Below, one piece after another: positions 38,126 to 51,100 of a DNA stretch of 64,000 nucleotides. Every line of letters begins with the position of its first letter. Position 1 is the first letter of the stretch. The stretch is from assembly GCA_023052935.1 (NCBI GenBank), contig CM041297.1, positions 93,031,521 to 93,095,520 on the forward strand. The letters run 5' to 3'. The DNA comes from Piezodorus guildinii (Eukaryota > Arthropoda > Insecta > Hemiptera > Pentatomidae). The position numbers and the translations under genes are program-made. Below the pieces are notes generated by a model that worked only from the letters and a program-made list of their open reading frames with translations, was not told the origin of the DNA and did no database searches.

Positions 38126-39189
38126 CTATTTTTTTCCTCCCCTCCTCTTTCCACAGTTCATTTCATCTGAGTTGTCTCCACAATCATCATGCCCGTTGCA
38201 AACATCTCTCTTGACTATGCAACGTCCATTACTGAAATGCAATTAGCGAAATTAACATTTTGTTTTCATTACCACTGCTACATGAATATGAAAGATCATG
38301 AAAAACAAATCAACTTACCTGCATCTCCATTCGTGATTTTTGCAAACTCCACCACAACCAAAAGGTTCGTCTGAATGGTCTTTACAGTCAACAAATCCAT
38401 CACAAAAATTTTTGCTAGGAATGCACTGACTATCGTTGCAGGTGAACTGAGTTTCATCCAAACAAGCTAAAAAAAAAAATGATATATAGCTATAAAATAT
38501 AATATATATATATAACTTTTAAAATCATTTATGAAGGGATAACTTTATTTACATTACAAAAAATTTCCTAAACAAAAAATAAATATATATTTAGTTTTAT
38601 ATTTATTTAGTTAATATATTATGCATAAAGCTTTATTTTATGTGAATTTACAGAAAGTTTCAGTCTTGATGATGCGTGAATTGGCAGAAGTTGACTAGTT
38701 TACAATAGATTATATTAAGAAACTTAAAATCTTTGCTCTACATTTATAAATTCTAATTTTTCTTTTATAGCTAGTTATAATTGTTGGTACTACTAAGAAT
38801 TACTTAGTATCTTCTTATAATTAAATATCTAAAAGTTACTTGATAGAATTAGGAATTTTATTATTACCAATGGTACAGTTTGATTCATCAGCGGCATCCC
38901 AGCAATCGACTATTCCGTCACATCTTTTAGTACGTGGCAAACAAGAAAGATTCTTACCACACTGGAAGTGAGTGTTTAGGTCACAATCTGCAATTAAATA
39001 GAAACTCTTTTTAGAATTTTTCAATAGGATCATTATATTTTTAGCATCATTTGGTAATACTTACCACAATTGTTTTCATCTGTGTGGTCATAGCAATTGA
39101 AGTGACCATCGCACCTTTTTATTAGTGGGATACAAAGGGAATTACCACATTGCCACTCATTTTCTAAGCACTTTGAATCATCTACACAT
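38126..39189 (-). CDS. Four LDL-receptor class A modules and C-terminal basic tail (last four exons)
   Basis: Exon 39065-39189 codes a module ending [17 protein letters not shown]; 38868-38987 one ending [17 protein letters not shown]; 38319-38466 one ending [18 protein letters not shown] plus the start of the fourth; 38126-38231 completes it with [17 protein letters not shown]. Each has six cysteines and the acidic D-x-S/T/A-D-E calcium-binding motif; the second has Ala where Ser/Thr is usual. The protein then ends GKRRGGKK. Ligand binding and calcium dependence follow from the family. Confidence 0.93.
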
Positions 39190-42100
39190 CTGAAAGAATT
39201 AAAGAAATATAAAGTTGTATATTATAAATAAAATGGTGAGAAGAATGTTTATAGCATTTTAAATTTATGAGAATTAATGATTTGTTTGTTTAGATAAATT
39301 TCTGATTCAGGCAAGTGTACTCATTGCATTCATGCTGATAACAGGCCGCTAAAGGCTCAACAATTTAATTAGTTATTCGAAATTTAATTTTTTTTTAACA
39401 TTAGAGTACATAATGTCGATAGCATCTATTATGGAATGTAATAAAATGTTTATTCCAACCAATCAATATTTGAATAAAGTGATTAAATATATTTTATAAT
39501 GCTTTAATAAACTTCAGAGAACAAAATTAAAATTAAAAAAAAAAAGGATTGAGATTGTAATATACTAGGATATGACTAGCCTTAATTCGAAAAGGAGTTC
39601 GAATATGAAAGGATTATTAATTTGAAAAACTTCACCAAATTTTTATTATGAGGTAATGAATTGCATTGATCAAAAATAATTTAATTATGTATTTTCTAGA
39701 AACCATTATTTTGGATCCTAAAAACCTACACTATTTAGTAAGCAGAAACAAATCAAGGCCAACAACTTGATATCAAATGTAAATGGTTTATTATTCCTTT
39801 TGTGTCAGGATGACTCCTCAATATGACACTAAACATATTAGAACTAGGTTATTAAATAAATGACCAATGCCAATTGTATGTAATTATTTAATTTAATTTA
39901 TATTTAAACTCACCTAAAAGCTCCTTGACCCATCCTATGGCAAATTTCAGTACCCAGTTGGCACAAGCCTCCGCAACCTGTTGGATCTGTTTGGTCTATT
40001 ATAGGTCTGCATTTTGGCACAGAATCACCTTCCAGGGCGAGGCAGACTTCACTAATGGTGCACAATGAACAACCTCCTGATTCTGTAACTAGGAAATTTA
40101 ATTAAAATTAGTAAAATTGCTTCATTGGTAGAGTGGCGTGGTCTAGAGCATAGATAGACAGATAGATATATAAAAGTCTACTCTTCTTCGGATCATGAGT
40201 TTGAATCACATATGTAGTAGGATATTATTTATTCTGTTGTTTAAGGTGGTTGTTGACCCTAAGGTATGGAGACCCTACTGGGGCAGGCCCAGGCACTATA
40301 AAGTGGTAACCAAAAACTGGAGAAAATCCTGGCAGTGGGGTGATCTCTGCCTATTCACCTCATTGTACTGTATTTGGCCTAGAAACAGTGAGAATTTCTA
40401 CATATACTGTGCCTAAGACCTTCATGGGTTGTAGAGGTTCAATTTTTTTTTTTTTAACTGCTTCGTTGGTTGAACAAAAATAAAAAATAATAATATGAGA
40501 ATTACATCAACAATGTCTTCATGAAAATGTAAAAAAAATTATATTTGTCTTGTTTTTCTCTATATGTACTTCAGTAATAAGTTAAAATGCCCAATCCCCA
40601 AACTATTTTTGTAACAACATTTGTATAACATCTAAAACCTAAATTTAGCGATAAGAATTAAAAGGATTTAGATGCTTCTCATCACAGTGTATAAGTATAT
40701 CTTTTATAAAGATAAATTAAAACCCTGTACCTTTACAACCCTTGAAGGGTCTGGCGTTCAGTGCTCATAGAGATTCATACTGATCCTTGACCAATTAAAA
40801 TGCAATGAGGTGATTCTGCAGAGATCATGCTCAGCCACCAGATTTTTTTTTGTCCATTTTTGGGTACCCACTTTACAGAAGCTGGGTATGCCCCAGTAGG
40901 GTTTCCATACCCCAGGGTTGGTAGAATAAAAGATTAAATAATTCTGCCTCAACAAAAGTTCAAAATCGGGAACTGGAGAACAGTAGACTAGCGCTTTACC
41001 CTCTAAACTATGACACTCTTCAGTGTATAAGCATAATTTTTATAAAACTGCATTAAACATACAAATAATAAATTAAACAAAAATTCTCACTTGTAGAAGT
41101 CAAACTTAATGGCGTCGAATGCGTAGTAGTTGGCATAGAAGTCGCAGTTGTTGAACTTGTAGTAGAAGGTAATTCTGTTTGATTAGTTGTGGTGGTAGTA
41201 CTGGGCGTAGTAATAGTTTCAGGTGTTGTTTTGATAGCAACAGTTGTCGATTGGCTTTTATTTGAAGGCTTGGTATCAGCTGTAGCTAAGTCCTCATTCC
41301 CAGAAGAGATCATTTCTGCAGTTGGTAAGGTCGGTGGAGGTGTAGTGGTTATGCAGGGCTGGAACTCAATGTCATTGGTGTCCTGTTTGGAGATAGCTTG
41401 GCATGGTTCAGAGCGGCTCAGCTTGAGGCCGTCCAAGCTAAGGCAAACCCTTCTCCTCGTCCTCACAAGCTCATCTGCTCCAAATAACATGCAATCGCTC
41501 CAGTCCGACCACTGAGACCATGAGACCTCGTCTGTTCTTGCTGTAACGTAAAGTAGAAAATAATTCCAAAGTAAGTTACATTATAAAATATTTAATAATA
41601 ATTAAAATTTAAATGATTTAGGAGTATTTACAATGTCTTTAAATTTAGAATGATTCTTAAGTAATTTGAGGTACAGCAATCACTCAATTAAAGTCTTATT
41701 ATAAGATTTTACCGTTACATAATCCTTTATAAATTATGAGTATAAAATACATAAAAGATATTATTCAATATAGAAATAAAAAATATATTATGACACATGA
41801 TATAATGACCCAAAGATAGATTACATAATTAAATATCATAAATACTTCTACCTCTTAGCACTAAAACCCGGGCAGTGTGTTAGCTTCTTCCAGCAGCCAC
41901 CAAAAATATCATAAATGTATTTGTTAATACTTGTTTTTTCATTCATTAAACATCAATTTTATGCTTATAATTGGAGGATGCTACAGTGAAAGTTCTAAAT
42001 TTTGCATATCCTGGTTTAATTAAGATATGGATCTGTAAAGAGTAGATGTATTTGTACAGGCTTGGGACAACTATTTTCTGCCTCTGAAGGATGGCATAAC

Positions 42101-45100
42101 CAAGGATTTTTTACTCCCTTTAAAAACTCCTAGGGCCATCTGTTGGGTTTGAACCCATGACCTTAAGCATAAAAGGCTGTTAAGCTAACAACTACACCAC
42201 TAGAGACACCTTTTTTATTTAAGTATAAGATGGTGAAAAAATACATGGTAAAAAAAAAAATCTTGAAATGTTTTAATGTATTAGTGCTTAAATCCTTTAA
42301 TAATTACAAATGATTAATAAAAAAAAAATCTGGACAATTTTTAATGTATTAACAGCTTAAACCAATTTATAATTACAAATTTCCTAAATCCATCAATAAT
42401 TGCAAACAATAAATAGTAATTTATTTATTAAAAAAACAAGAGGTATGAAGTATATATTTCTATACTATAAAATTATACAATTGACAATTTATAGTATAAA
42501 AATTTTTTTTTTAAAAGTTTAAGTCAATTTAGTAGATGAAAAACCTTTATTTGATAAAAATATATTCTGTATAACAGTAAATTTTACCTCTCATGTTTAT
42601 GAAAATGGTAAAATATACTTTTATATGACGCAGTCGTACTCATTTTTGTGAAAGCAGTAATAATTCTTTCATTATTTTTACGAACCTTGGAATCCAATAG
42701 AGAGAACATCTATAGTGAAAGGTCCAAGCCAAAGGTGGCCATGTGAGTGATTCAAACCTCCAAGAAAAGCTAAACCAATTTTTCCTATGGTGAGGCTATC
42801 TTTTGGCTGGAGGGCAAGGCTGCACCTGACCTGGAGTCCTGGAGAAAAACTAGTCACTGCAACACCTTGCATTTCTGCCCAAAGAACTGAATTAGCAAAC
42901 AGAGACTCCAACTGAAACAAAATAAAATTAAACATTTAATTACATTCTGTGAACCCTAAAACATAAAAGGTAAATTGCCACATCAATAGTAAAACTAATT
43001 GAAACTATTTTTACCAATAATTTATTTTTTTATGTACAACGGTAATCCGGAGTATTCTGTTTGATTTTATAATATATTAATCAGTTATTGAGTAGGATAT
43101 TATTATGGGATGATATATTTTGGGTTTAAAATCAAATAATTCTATTTGTGACATTATGTTTTTGTATAAGATGTGAAAATCTTAAGTTGTGACTATAGGT
43201 CCAAAAAAAAATTTGATGGTATGTCAAAGACACTATAGCTCACTTCTATCAATCTGTGGACTACCATCAACAGATTATTTTAGGTTAAATATTTAGGTTA
43301 ACAAAATATTTGGACTTGAATTATTAATCACAATGGCCTTATTCAGGCAAATGAATTTTTTAAATAATTATTGTTCTAGATGATGATCATAAAAAACGTA
43401 TTCTTACTAAGAGGAAACTTCATACAAGGTGGGAACAAAATAAACCTAAATGTTACATATCCCAAAATTAAAAAAAAATGTAGCCAGTTGTTCTAAAAAA
43501 TAATTAAAAGTCATCTTCTTCATTATTGTAGTGATAATTTTATAATCATTACTATGTTGATTAAATTCAAATTGAAATTGGAAAAAAAGAAGAGAAGAAT
43601 AAGTTTTCAGATTAATAATCTTCTTCTTCTATATCTTCCTCCTTAGAGCCTTTCATAATGAAGGTGCCTTGGTCCATCCAAACCATGTTTCTCAATCGGG
43701 AGCTAGCACCTTCATGTCATCCCAGTTAAGAAGAGGAAAACTCTTCTCTCTCTAACTTTGGAGAATTATTAATCAGAGATTTTAAATCTTTACTAAAAAA
43801 ACCTGGCGAAGTTTGTACTTAAAAAATCTTGTCATCTAATTTTCCCAAAACCAAAACCTTTATAAACTCAAGGACAAGTAGAATATTAATAAAAAACTAA
43901 TTTCAACACAGTTCTCCTACCATGGAACTATGATCAGCGGAAATGGAAAAGTACAACCTGAGGATAGGAAAAGCGATTGATATGTACTATTCCATCAGCA
44001 ACACAATAGTAGGAAAGAGAGAGCTCAATAAAGATGTCAAGCTCCATATATTTAAGGCCATATATATGCCTGTACTACTGTATGGAGCAGAATTGGAGAG
44101 AGTTGTACTCCCGGACAACAAATGGAGCCGTATAAAAGCGGCAGAAATGAAACACTTGCACAGAGTGGCTTCCAAAACCCGCAGGGATAGGGCAGCAATG
44201 AAACTATAAGGAAGAACTAAACATTCCTGCAATGAAGGAGACACTGGAGAAGAGACAGTTATGGTGGTACGGGCATGTGTGTAGGATGAGCCAGGATTGT
44301 GACCCATGCAAATTTATGGAGGCGAGACCAGAAGGCATTAGACCGAGAGGAAAGACATTGCAGGAGATGAAGACTCTTGCAGGAGACAGAGAGAGATGGA
44401 GATCCTGGGTTGGACTATCTCCACGCTGAAAGGCACAAGGAGAAAGCTAAAGAAGAAAAAAACCTGTAGAAGTTAGTACTTAAAAAATCTTGTCATTTAA
44501 TTTTTTCATTCCACAACTTTTATAAACTCAAGGTAATGTAGAATATTAATAAAAAAATAATTAAATGAAATAAAAATAATGTTTCTTACTTCATTTTCTA
44601 TTCGCTTCGAGAGCTGTTTAAAATCGGGCGAGAACAAATTGTACAGAGTTGATCTGAACGGCTCGTTTGTGATCTTGAATTCCCCGCTCACAATCAGTTC
44701 AGCTGAAACAAATTAACAGTAAGTTAAATGGCTGATATGTATAAAAAAATCAATATTAAAATGTTAATGAACCTCTAAAAAATATTTTAAAATCATAATG
44801 ATTATGTAAGTCAATATATCGTCAATTGAGAAAGTATTAATGATAAATAAAATATTTTAATTATTAATTATGTATTTTTTAAACTAAATAAAATACGGAA
44901 ATACCCGAGATCTAGAGTAAAATGTAGTCTTAATATCAAGACAAAAACATCATCTGAACTTCTGAGACGCTCTTCTCTCAGAGAAGTTTTCACCTTTCCT
45001 CTAGACGATAATTTTCTCTCGACTCGCTGAAAAGAAACAAGGACGAACTAAAGTTCTACCGACAAAAGAGTGAAGAATACAAGGATCTGTTATAGGAGGA

Positions 45101-48100
45101 CATGCCAAAGAAGAAAAGGAAGACTGAAGGAAGAAGGATTGCGAGGCTAAAACAAAGAAGCAATTTAGTTGGAACCTCCCTGCGGTGTCACCCCTACTCT
45201 CGGCAGGGCATGTCACCGTCGCTACTAATGATCTGAGCTTAGGAACAACTCTTCTATTTCATTTTTTCCCCCTTTAATTTCACAATTTAATTATCGTTAA
45301 AAATAATTAAAATAGTTCATAAAACCTTCATAACTTAAATATACATAAATAAAGCCTCATTTTCTTATGTAGAAAATATTATTTTAAACAATGCGAATCG
45401 ACGTTTTCGGCTACTTCAACACTTACTAAACAAACGGTCAAACCTTCCTATAGACTACAAAAGAATCATCTACATGTCTATTATAAGACCGATCTGGATT
45501 TACGGAGTAGAGCTATGGGGCTCTACTAGACCATCAATTTCTTCCTGCATCTAATCCTTACAATCCAAAATCCTTCGTAAAATCCTCAACGCTCCTTACT
45601 TTGTCACGAATAAACTTATACACAGTGACCTTAATGTTCCCTATCTTACTGATTTGTCTCGGACATCAATCCTTTCATGATAAACTCCATTCTCACTCTA
45701 ACTCACTAGTTTCAATTCTTTATTCCTCTTCAATTCCAGATAATCCTCCGAGCCGCCTGAAAAGGAGATGGTCCCGGAATCTTTCAGTTTAGAATATTTA
45801 TAGTGCTTCCAATGGGAAGCTTCTCTACATGTATTTCAGGGCATTACATTTTGAAGTTTAATTAAACGCCTAATGAAACTTCTGTTTCATAAAAATCTTT
45901 ATGATTCAGGTCGATTTTATCCGAAGAGATTAAATTAATCGATTTTAAAATCGATAATATGAAAAAAAATGTCCTAAATAAATTATTCATATACCTCAAA
46001 ATGAATGAAACCCGTACTTATTAAATGTAGGTAATATACTCTACTCTGGTGACCTCAAATAAAAAAATATTAAAGAACTCAAAAGTACAAAAAGTGCTGA
46101 GTACTGTACTTCGCAGCGATCATTATTTTGATTACAGTGCTCAGTACTTTTTTTCTGAGTATTTGCCCAACACTGGTGACAACCCTATAACAATTTCGAT
46201 GTTTCGTTCTAAATATGATTACAGTAAGATAAATAATAACAGATACATTGACACGTATTTATAACTTTTTCCTTGTTATCAATGAGAATAATAATTGACA
46301 AATTAAATAAAAATAAAGCTGTTTTTGCATGAAAATATTCATGAACGGATTGCCAGGAAGCAATGATTCCTAACAATAATTTCACCTCATAAAGACAATT
46401 TGCATAAAATAATTGAGTTCGTTTATATCAGAACAAAGGGCTCGGATAATTAAAAAAAAAAGAGAGAAAAGAATATGCAAACGTTTATTCTTGATGAATG
46501 GTGTTTCATTAGGCGTTTAATTAAACTTCAAAAAGACTCGAATTTTCTGTTGATAGAGAAGGAATCATTGTTAATTTATTTATTTTATAAAAAAATAAAG
46601 CAAATATTGTCTTTTGTAGTGGAAAGATGATTTAAAATACAGTAAGGTCCAACTCACACGGAGGAGATCGCTATGAGAGATGTGTAAGTCATGAAAAAAG
46701 TCGCATATTGTCAGTCTACAGAGATTTTCCCCTTTCAGCCATTTATTTACCCAAGAGTTAAAAAATAACAGTCTGTTGTCGGTCTGCCTTTTACAGGAAA
46801 AATCATTGTATTTCTCATGTATATTATTTCATCCATATTCAATTTTTAAACATAAATATTTACAGAGAATAATAGCAAGCTTTCAACGCATAAAAGAAAA
46901 ACGCTGCAAATTATTACGCAATGGTTTATTATTTCCAAATAACAATATTAGGGTATAACTGCTTATATATGTATTCATTAAGTAATATGAAAAGCAATAA
47001 TTGAAAGGATAATATCATATCACTACCGCTTTTCTTAAAACGTAATATATCAGCTAGTTGTTAACCAATTTCAATGATTCTTTTTTCATTTTGTCAAAAA
47101 TTTAATTCTTTATCAAATGTTTTAAAAACAATAATGATTTTTTCTCTATATTTGAAAATAACGTAGTTACAAGCGTATATATAAGTGAGATTTCAATTTT
47201 TTTCATTTTTCCAATTTTTTTTTATCGCTCTTTACTGATTCTAAAACTCTATACATATTTGTCTCTATCATAAAAAATAACTGAGTTATGAGCGTATTTA
47301 TGTGTAAAATTTCAATTTTTTTCTCTTTTATATAATTATTCGAGGATTATTGGTTTAAAAGACTGATAAAGTTTTTTCTCTATCTTCAAAAATAAAAGAG
47401 TTATTGAATGAAATCACGTTTAATCGGCCGCCATTTCAAAAATAACCAACTGATATCAACGTGTTAGGATCATCATTGCATGGAATAGTATTTTTGTGGC
47501 GAATTAAAAAAAAATTGGTCCAGTAGTTTCGGAGAAATCCGCGGATGGCGGACAACCGGATTTTTTAAAAATTCATTATTTGGATTCTACGCATCTCGAA
47601 ACGTAAGCTCTCAAATTTTGAGAAGGGGTAATTTTTTTTTGGTCGATTACAAAGGTTGATTATTGAAAATAATAAACCAAAAAATAGCTAAAAGTAAACA
47701 GTAATATAAAAGACCTTAAAGACCTGGTACAGATGAAGTTGACTGGCAAGCCTCTATAGCAGTGGTTCCCAAAAAATATTTTTCGCGGACCGGTTCATTC
47801 TATCATTTCAATAGCAAAGACCATCTAAATTCTAAATATTAGGTAAATACTGCAATGTATTGAGGATACTGAGGGGAGTTAGGATTATATAATTATGGTA
47901 TTAATTAAATAAATATTGATTAGCCTATGTCGGCAAAAGTACAAAGGGCGTGTACTTGCCCCCTTGGATTCTCTAATAGGCCCCCCGGTTTCCCCATGGG
48001 TCTGGGATACCAGAGACCCCTGGTAGTTTCCTACAGCGGCAGCCTACAAGAATATTAAGGGGTGGTCAAAAGATAAAAATAAGATCACAAGGACTGTACC

Positions 48101-51100
48101 GCCAACCGGGGTACTTCCTATGTCAGCCCACCCGAGGTGACGAGGATGGGAGAGAAGATTCGTAGGGCAGTCTTATTCGAACCAGGGGTTAGTCAAGTTT
48201 TATCCTCAAGAAGAGTAAGTCGGGTTCCACCTACAAGAAGAGGAGGTGGCCATCGGGGTTCTGAGAGCAGCTGGAGGATGATGCCGAGAAAGGGGACCTA
48301 AGACTGTTTTCACCTTTGCCAGCCGGTTAAGGGTTTCAAAGGTATATCGTTATCTGTAATATTGTATGGCAAAGGTAGTAAAATTTCCCTCAGTATTCTC
48401 AATCAGAGTTCTAGGCAATGGGTTAATATAATTTATATGTGTAAATTAATAATTATAGTAATGTATTAATTGAATCTTGTTTACTTTAATCTTACCCTGC
48501 ATGCCACCTATTGGATTGGTAAACACGATACCTTTGGAAAGGAGATCCAATAGTATCATTAAATATAGTTTATATATTGACTAAATATATCAAGTAAGCT
48601 AGTTTTTGAAGCTACCGCTGCCTTAGAAAAGCAGTAGGTTAAAAACATAGCAATACTTATATTTTTAGTGGGCTACACCGTATCAGAACATTGCGTGCGA
48701 AATACTTCTACCGAAACTCTATATTCTAGAAATGGCCTAGGTGGGGAAATGGGAATGAAGAAAAAAAGAACCAGGCTCCAGGAATTTATTTCAATCCACA
48801 AAACAATGAAAAACTAAAATTTAATGTTGAACCTGGCAGATTGCCCTAAGATTTTTTAAAGGAAGTAAATATCCTTGGTTATACCGCCCTTCGGAGGGGA
48901 AGAAAATGGTGGTCCAGAGCCTGTGCTAAGTCAGATACTCGTTAAGGATACCCATACTAATTAAAACTGAATGGGTCAAATTTAGGGCTTCCACTTTAAT
49001 ATCGTTCGATAGCCACAGTGTCAAAAAATGACGTTAAAAAGAACCTAAAATTTAAAACAAAAAGGTGTTAATTCAAATACTCATAAAGAAATCAAATTTT
49101 GTTCATTGTCTTATGCGATACCTCATCTTCTATTCTTTAAGCTTATTATTTTCGAAATGTTTGAAAATGGCCAATTTTAATGTTGTGATTATAAACAGTA
49201 GCAATAAAGACAAGCATTTATATCTCTTAGAATGTTAGATCGGTCCGTGTAGAGCATGTGATATTACTTTCCCTTACTATATATGAAATATATAGTTAGG
49301 GAAAGTATTGCGATCGTGAAAATTTTCGAATTCCTTTTTTCAACGGAAATACACGTTTTAGGGTCTCCTCAGTCCAAATAACCCAGTACCGAAAAAAAAG
49401 TCTGTGTGTGTGTGGTAAGTCTAGCGCAAAAGCGAAAATTCGTACGGAACTGAAATTTCATATTTTAGGAGACTATACGCCCGAGATGATACAGCAACTT
49501 TTTCATCAAAATCCGCTCACAAGAAGAACCACTTTATACAATGCATTTTACACCTTTTTACGATTTTCTCAAAAACGGTTCCGACGATTTTGATTAAACT
49601 CGCTATATCGATGTGAAATTTAATAGGCTTTAATATCATGTAAGTTTCATTCTGATTCAAAACACATGTTTCTATAACAATTCAATTCAATTAATTATTT
49701 AATAGTTTCACTCATTTTTATCTCTAACTGTATTTGAAAATTCTTTAATCGATTTTAAAAGCTGAGGTAAGTGAAAGTCGTGTGTTGCCCTCACCAGATT
49801 TTTTATTTAAAGGCAAGGCTCCGCAAATATTTTACGCTAAGGTAATTTAAAATAATCCCCTGATGACATCTCGCTGACTACTATTTTGGAACCACTGCTC
49901 TGTAGTGATGATAATCCACTATCAACATCATTAAAATAAGTATATAAAACCGTATACTTGAAATTTTTATAATCGATTATAAATTTATTCTTAGTATTAT
50001 ATCGGACCATAAGTCCCACTTGGCGAAGAAAATAAAGTGCTTGCTTAGATCCATGGAATGGATTCACTTCACCACTAACCTCTGACCAGCACTGCAGTCC
50101 TATTGTTCCTATTTCGACATACTCTTGCGTAAGCTATTTCCTCGTCTGTCGCACTATAATAGTTAACCAATAGTGTTTAGTTAAGCTGGTGTCATTAAAT
50201 GCAATAATCAAACTTCTACCTTTCTATTTTGAATATTAAATCGCAGTTTGTTTTAAGATAGCATCAGCAGTTAGTACAGTATTGATTATAATTCAGCATC
50301 ATACTTTTACTTTCACTTACCTATGTATGAAATATATAGTAAGGGAAAGTTATTGCGATTTTGAAAATTTTCGAATTCAAGTTTTCGACGGAAATACACA
50401 TTTTGGGGTCTCCTGAGTCCAAAAGGTCTGTGTCTGTGTGTGGTAAAGTCTAGCGCAAAAACGATAAGTCGTACGAAACTGAAATTTCACATTTAAGACG
50501 CCCGAGATGTTACAGAAACTTTTTCATCAAAATCAGCTAACCAGAAAAGCCACTTTATACCATGCATTTTGCACATTTTTATGATTTCCTCAAAAAAACG
50601 GCTCATTTTGATCAAATTCGCTATATTGATGTGAAATTTAATGGGCTTTAGTATCATGTAGGTTTCATTCTGATTGAAATAGGCTGACAGGGCTTAAATG
50701 CCGATAGTTTAAATTTTCTTCCTCTAAAATACCTTTAATTTTGTGCATTCCAAAAGATTAACTATATCATCTTAATGGCATTTATGAAGGACGGCTAAAT
50801 ATACCAGCTGGACGAATTTGATGACTAACTAAAGGATAAAAGAACAAAACTATTTTTTAATGAATTTTTTTTTTATAATAAGAACAGTAATATAGACGTA
50901 TCATATACCGTTGGAAAGAGAAAGATTTTAGAAAAAATCTTATTAGATTATTATTTAATCTAAATAATATGTTTCCAACGAAAATGAATACACGTTTTAT
51001 TAAAATCAACTTAAAATATGTTTCAAATTGAAGTATATTTAATAGTTTTTAAATTGATTTTAACAGTCGAAGTAGGTGAAAGTCGTGTGTTGCCCGCACC

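Larger units (their letters stand above)
47760..49897. mobile_element. 2.1-kb hAT-ended element with two nested insertions
   Basis: Left end CAGTGGTTCCCA (47760), right end TTTTGGAACCACTG (ending 49897). Flanking 8-bp repeats CTCTATAG (47752-47759) and CTCTGTAG (49898-49905) differ by one base. Inside are a SINE-A copy (48848-49037) and a Helentron-like copy (49263-49798), leaving about 1.4 kb including a G+C-richer block at 47.94-48.33 kb with no transposase frame. Non-autonomous. Confidence 0.75.

Noticed and set aside
41189..41515. 108-codon plus-strand ORF
   Set aside because: Antisense shadow of the Thr/Ser-rich exon; ACN codons read as Val/Gly codons on the other strand.
49837..50067. 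77-codon minus-strand ORF (GTG start, [14 protein letters not shown]...) whose frame seemed to continue across the hAT insertion
   Set aside because: It reads through the donor of the candidate exon at 50080-50153 and into the hAT end. The exon model in another frame fits phase and the SEA domain better; the continuing frame is coincidence.
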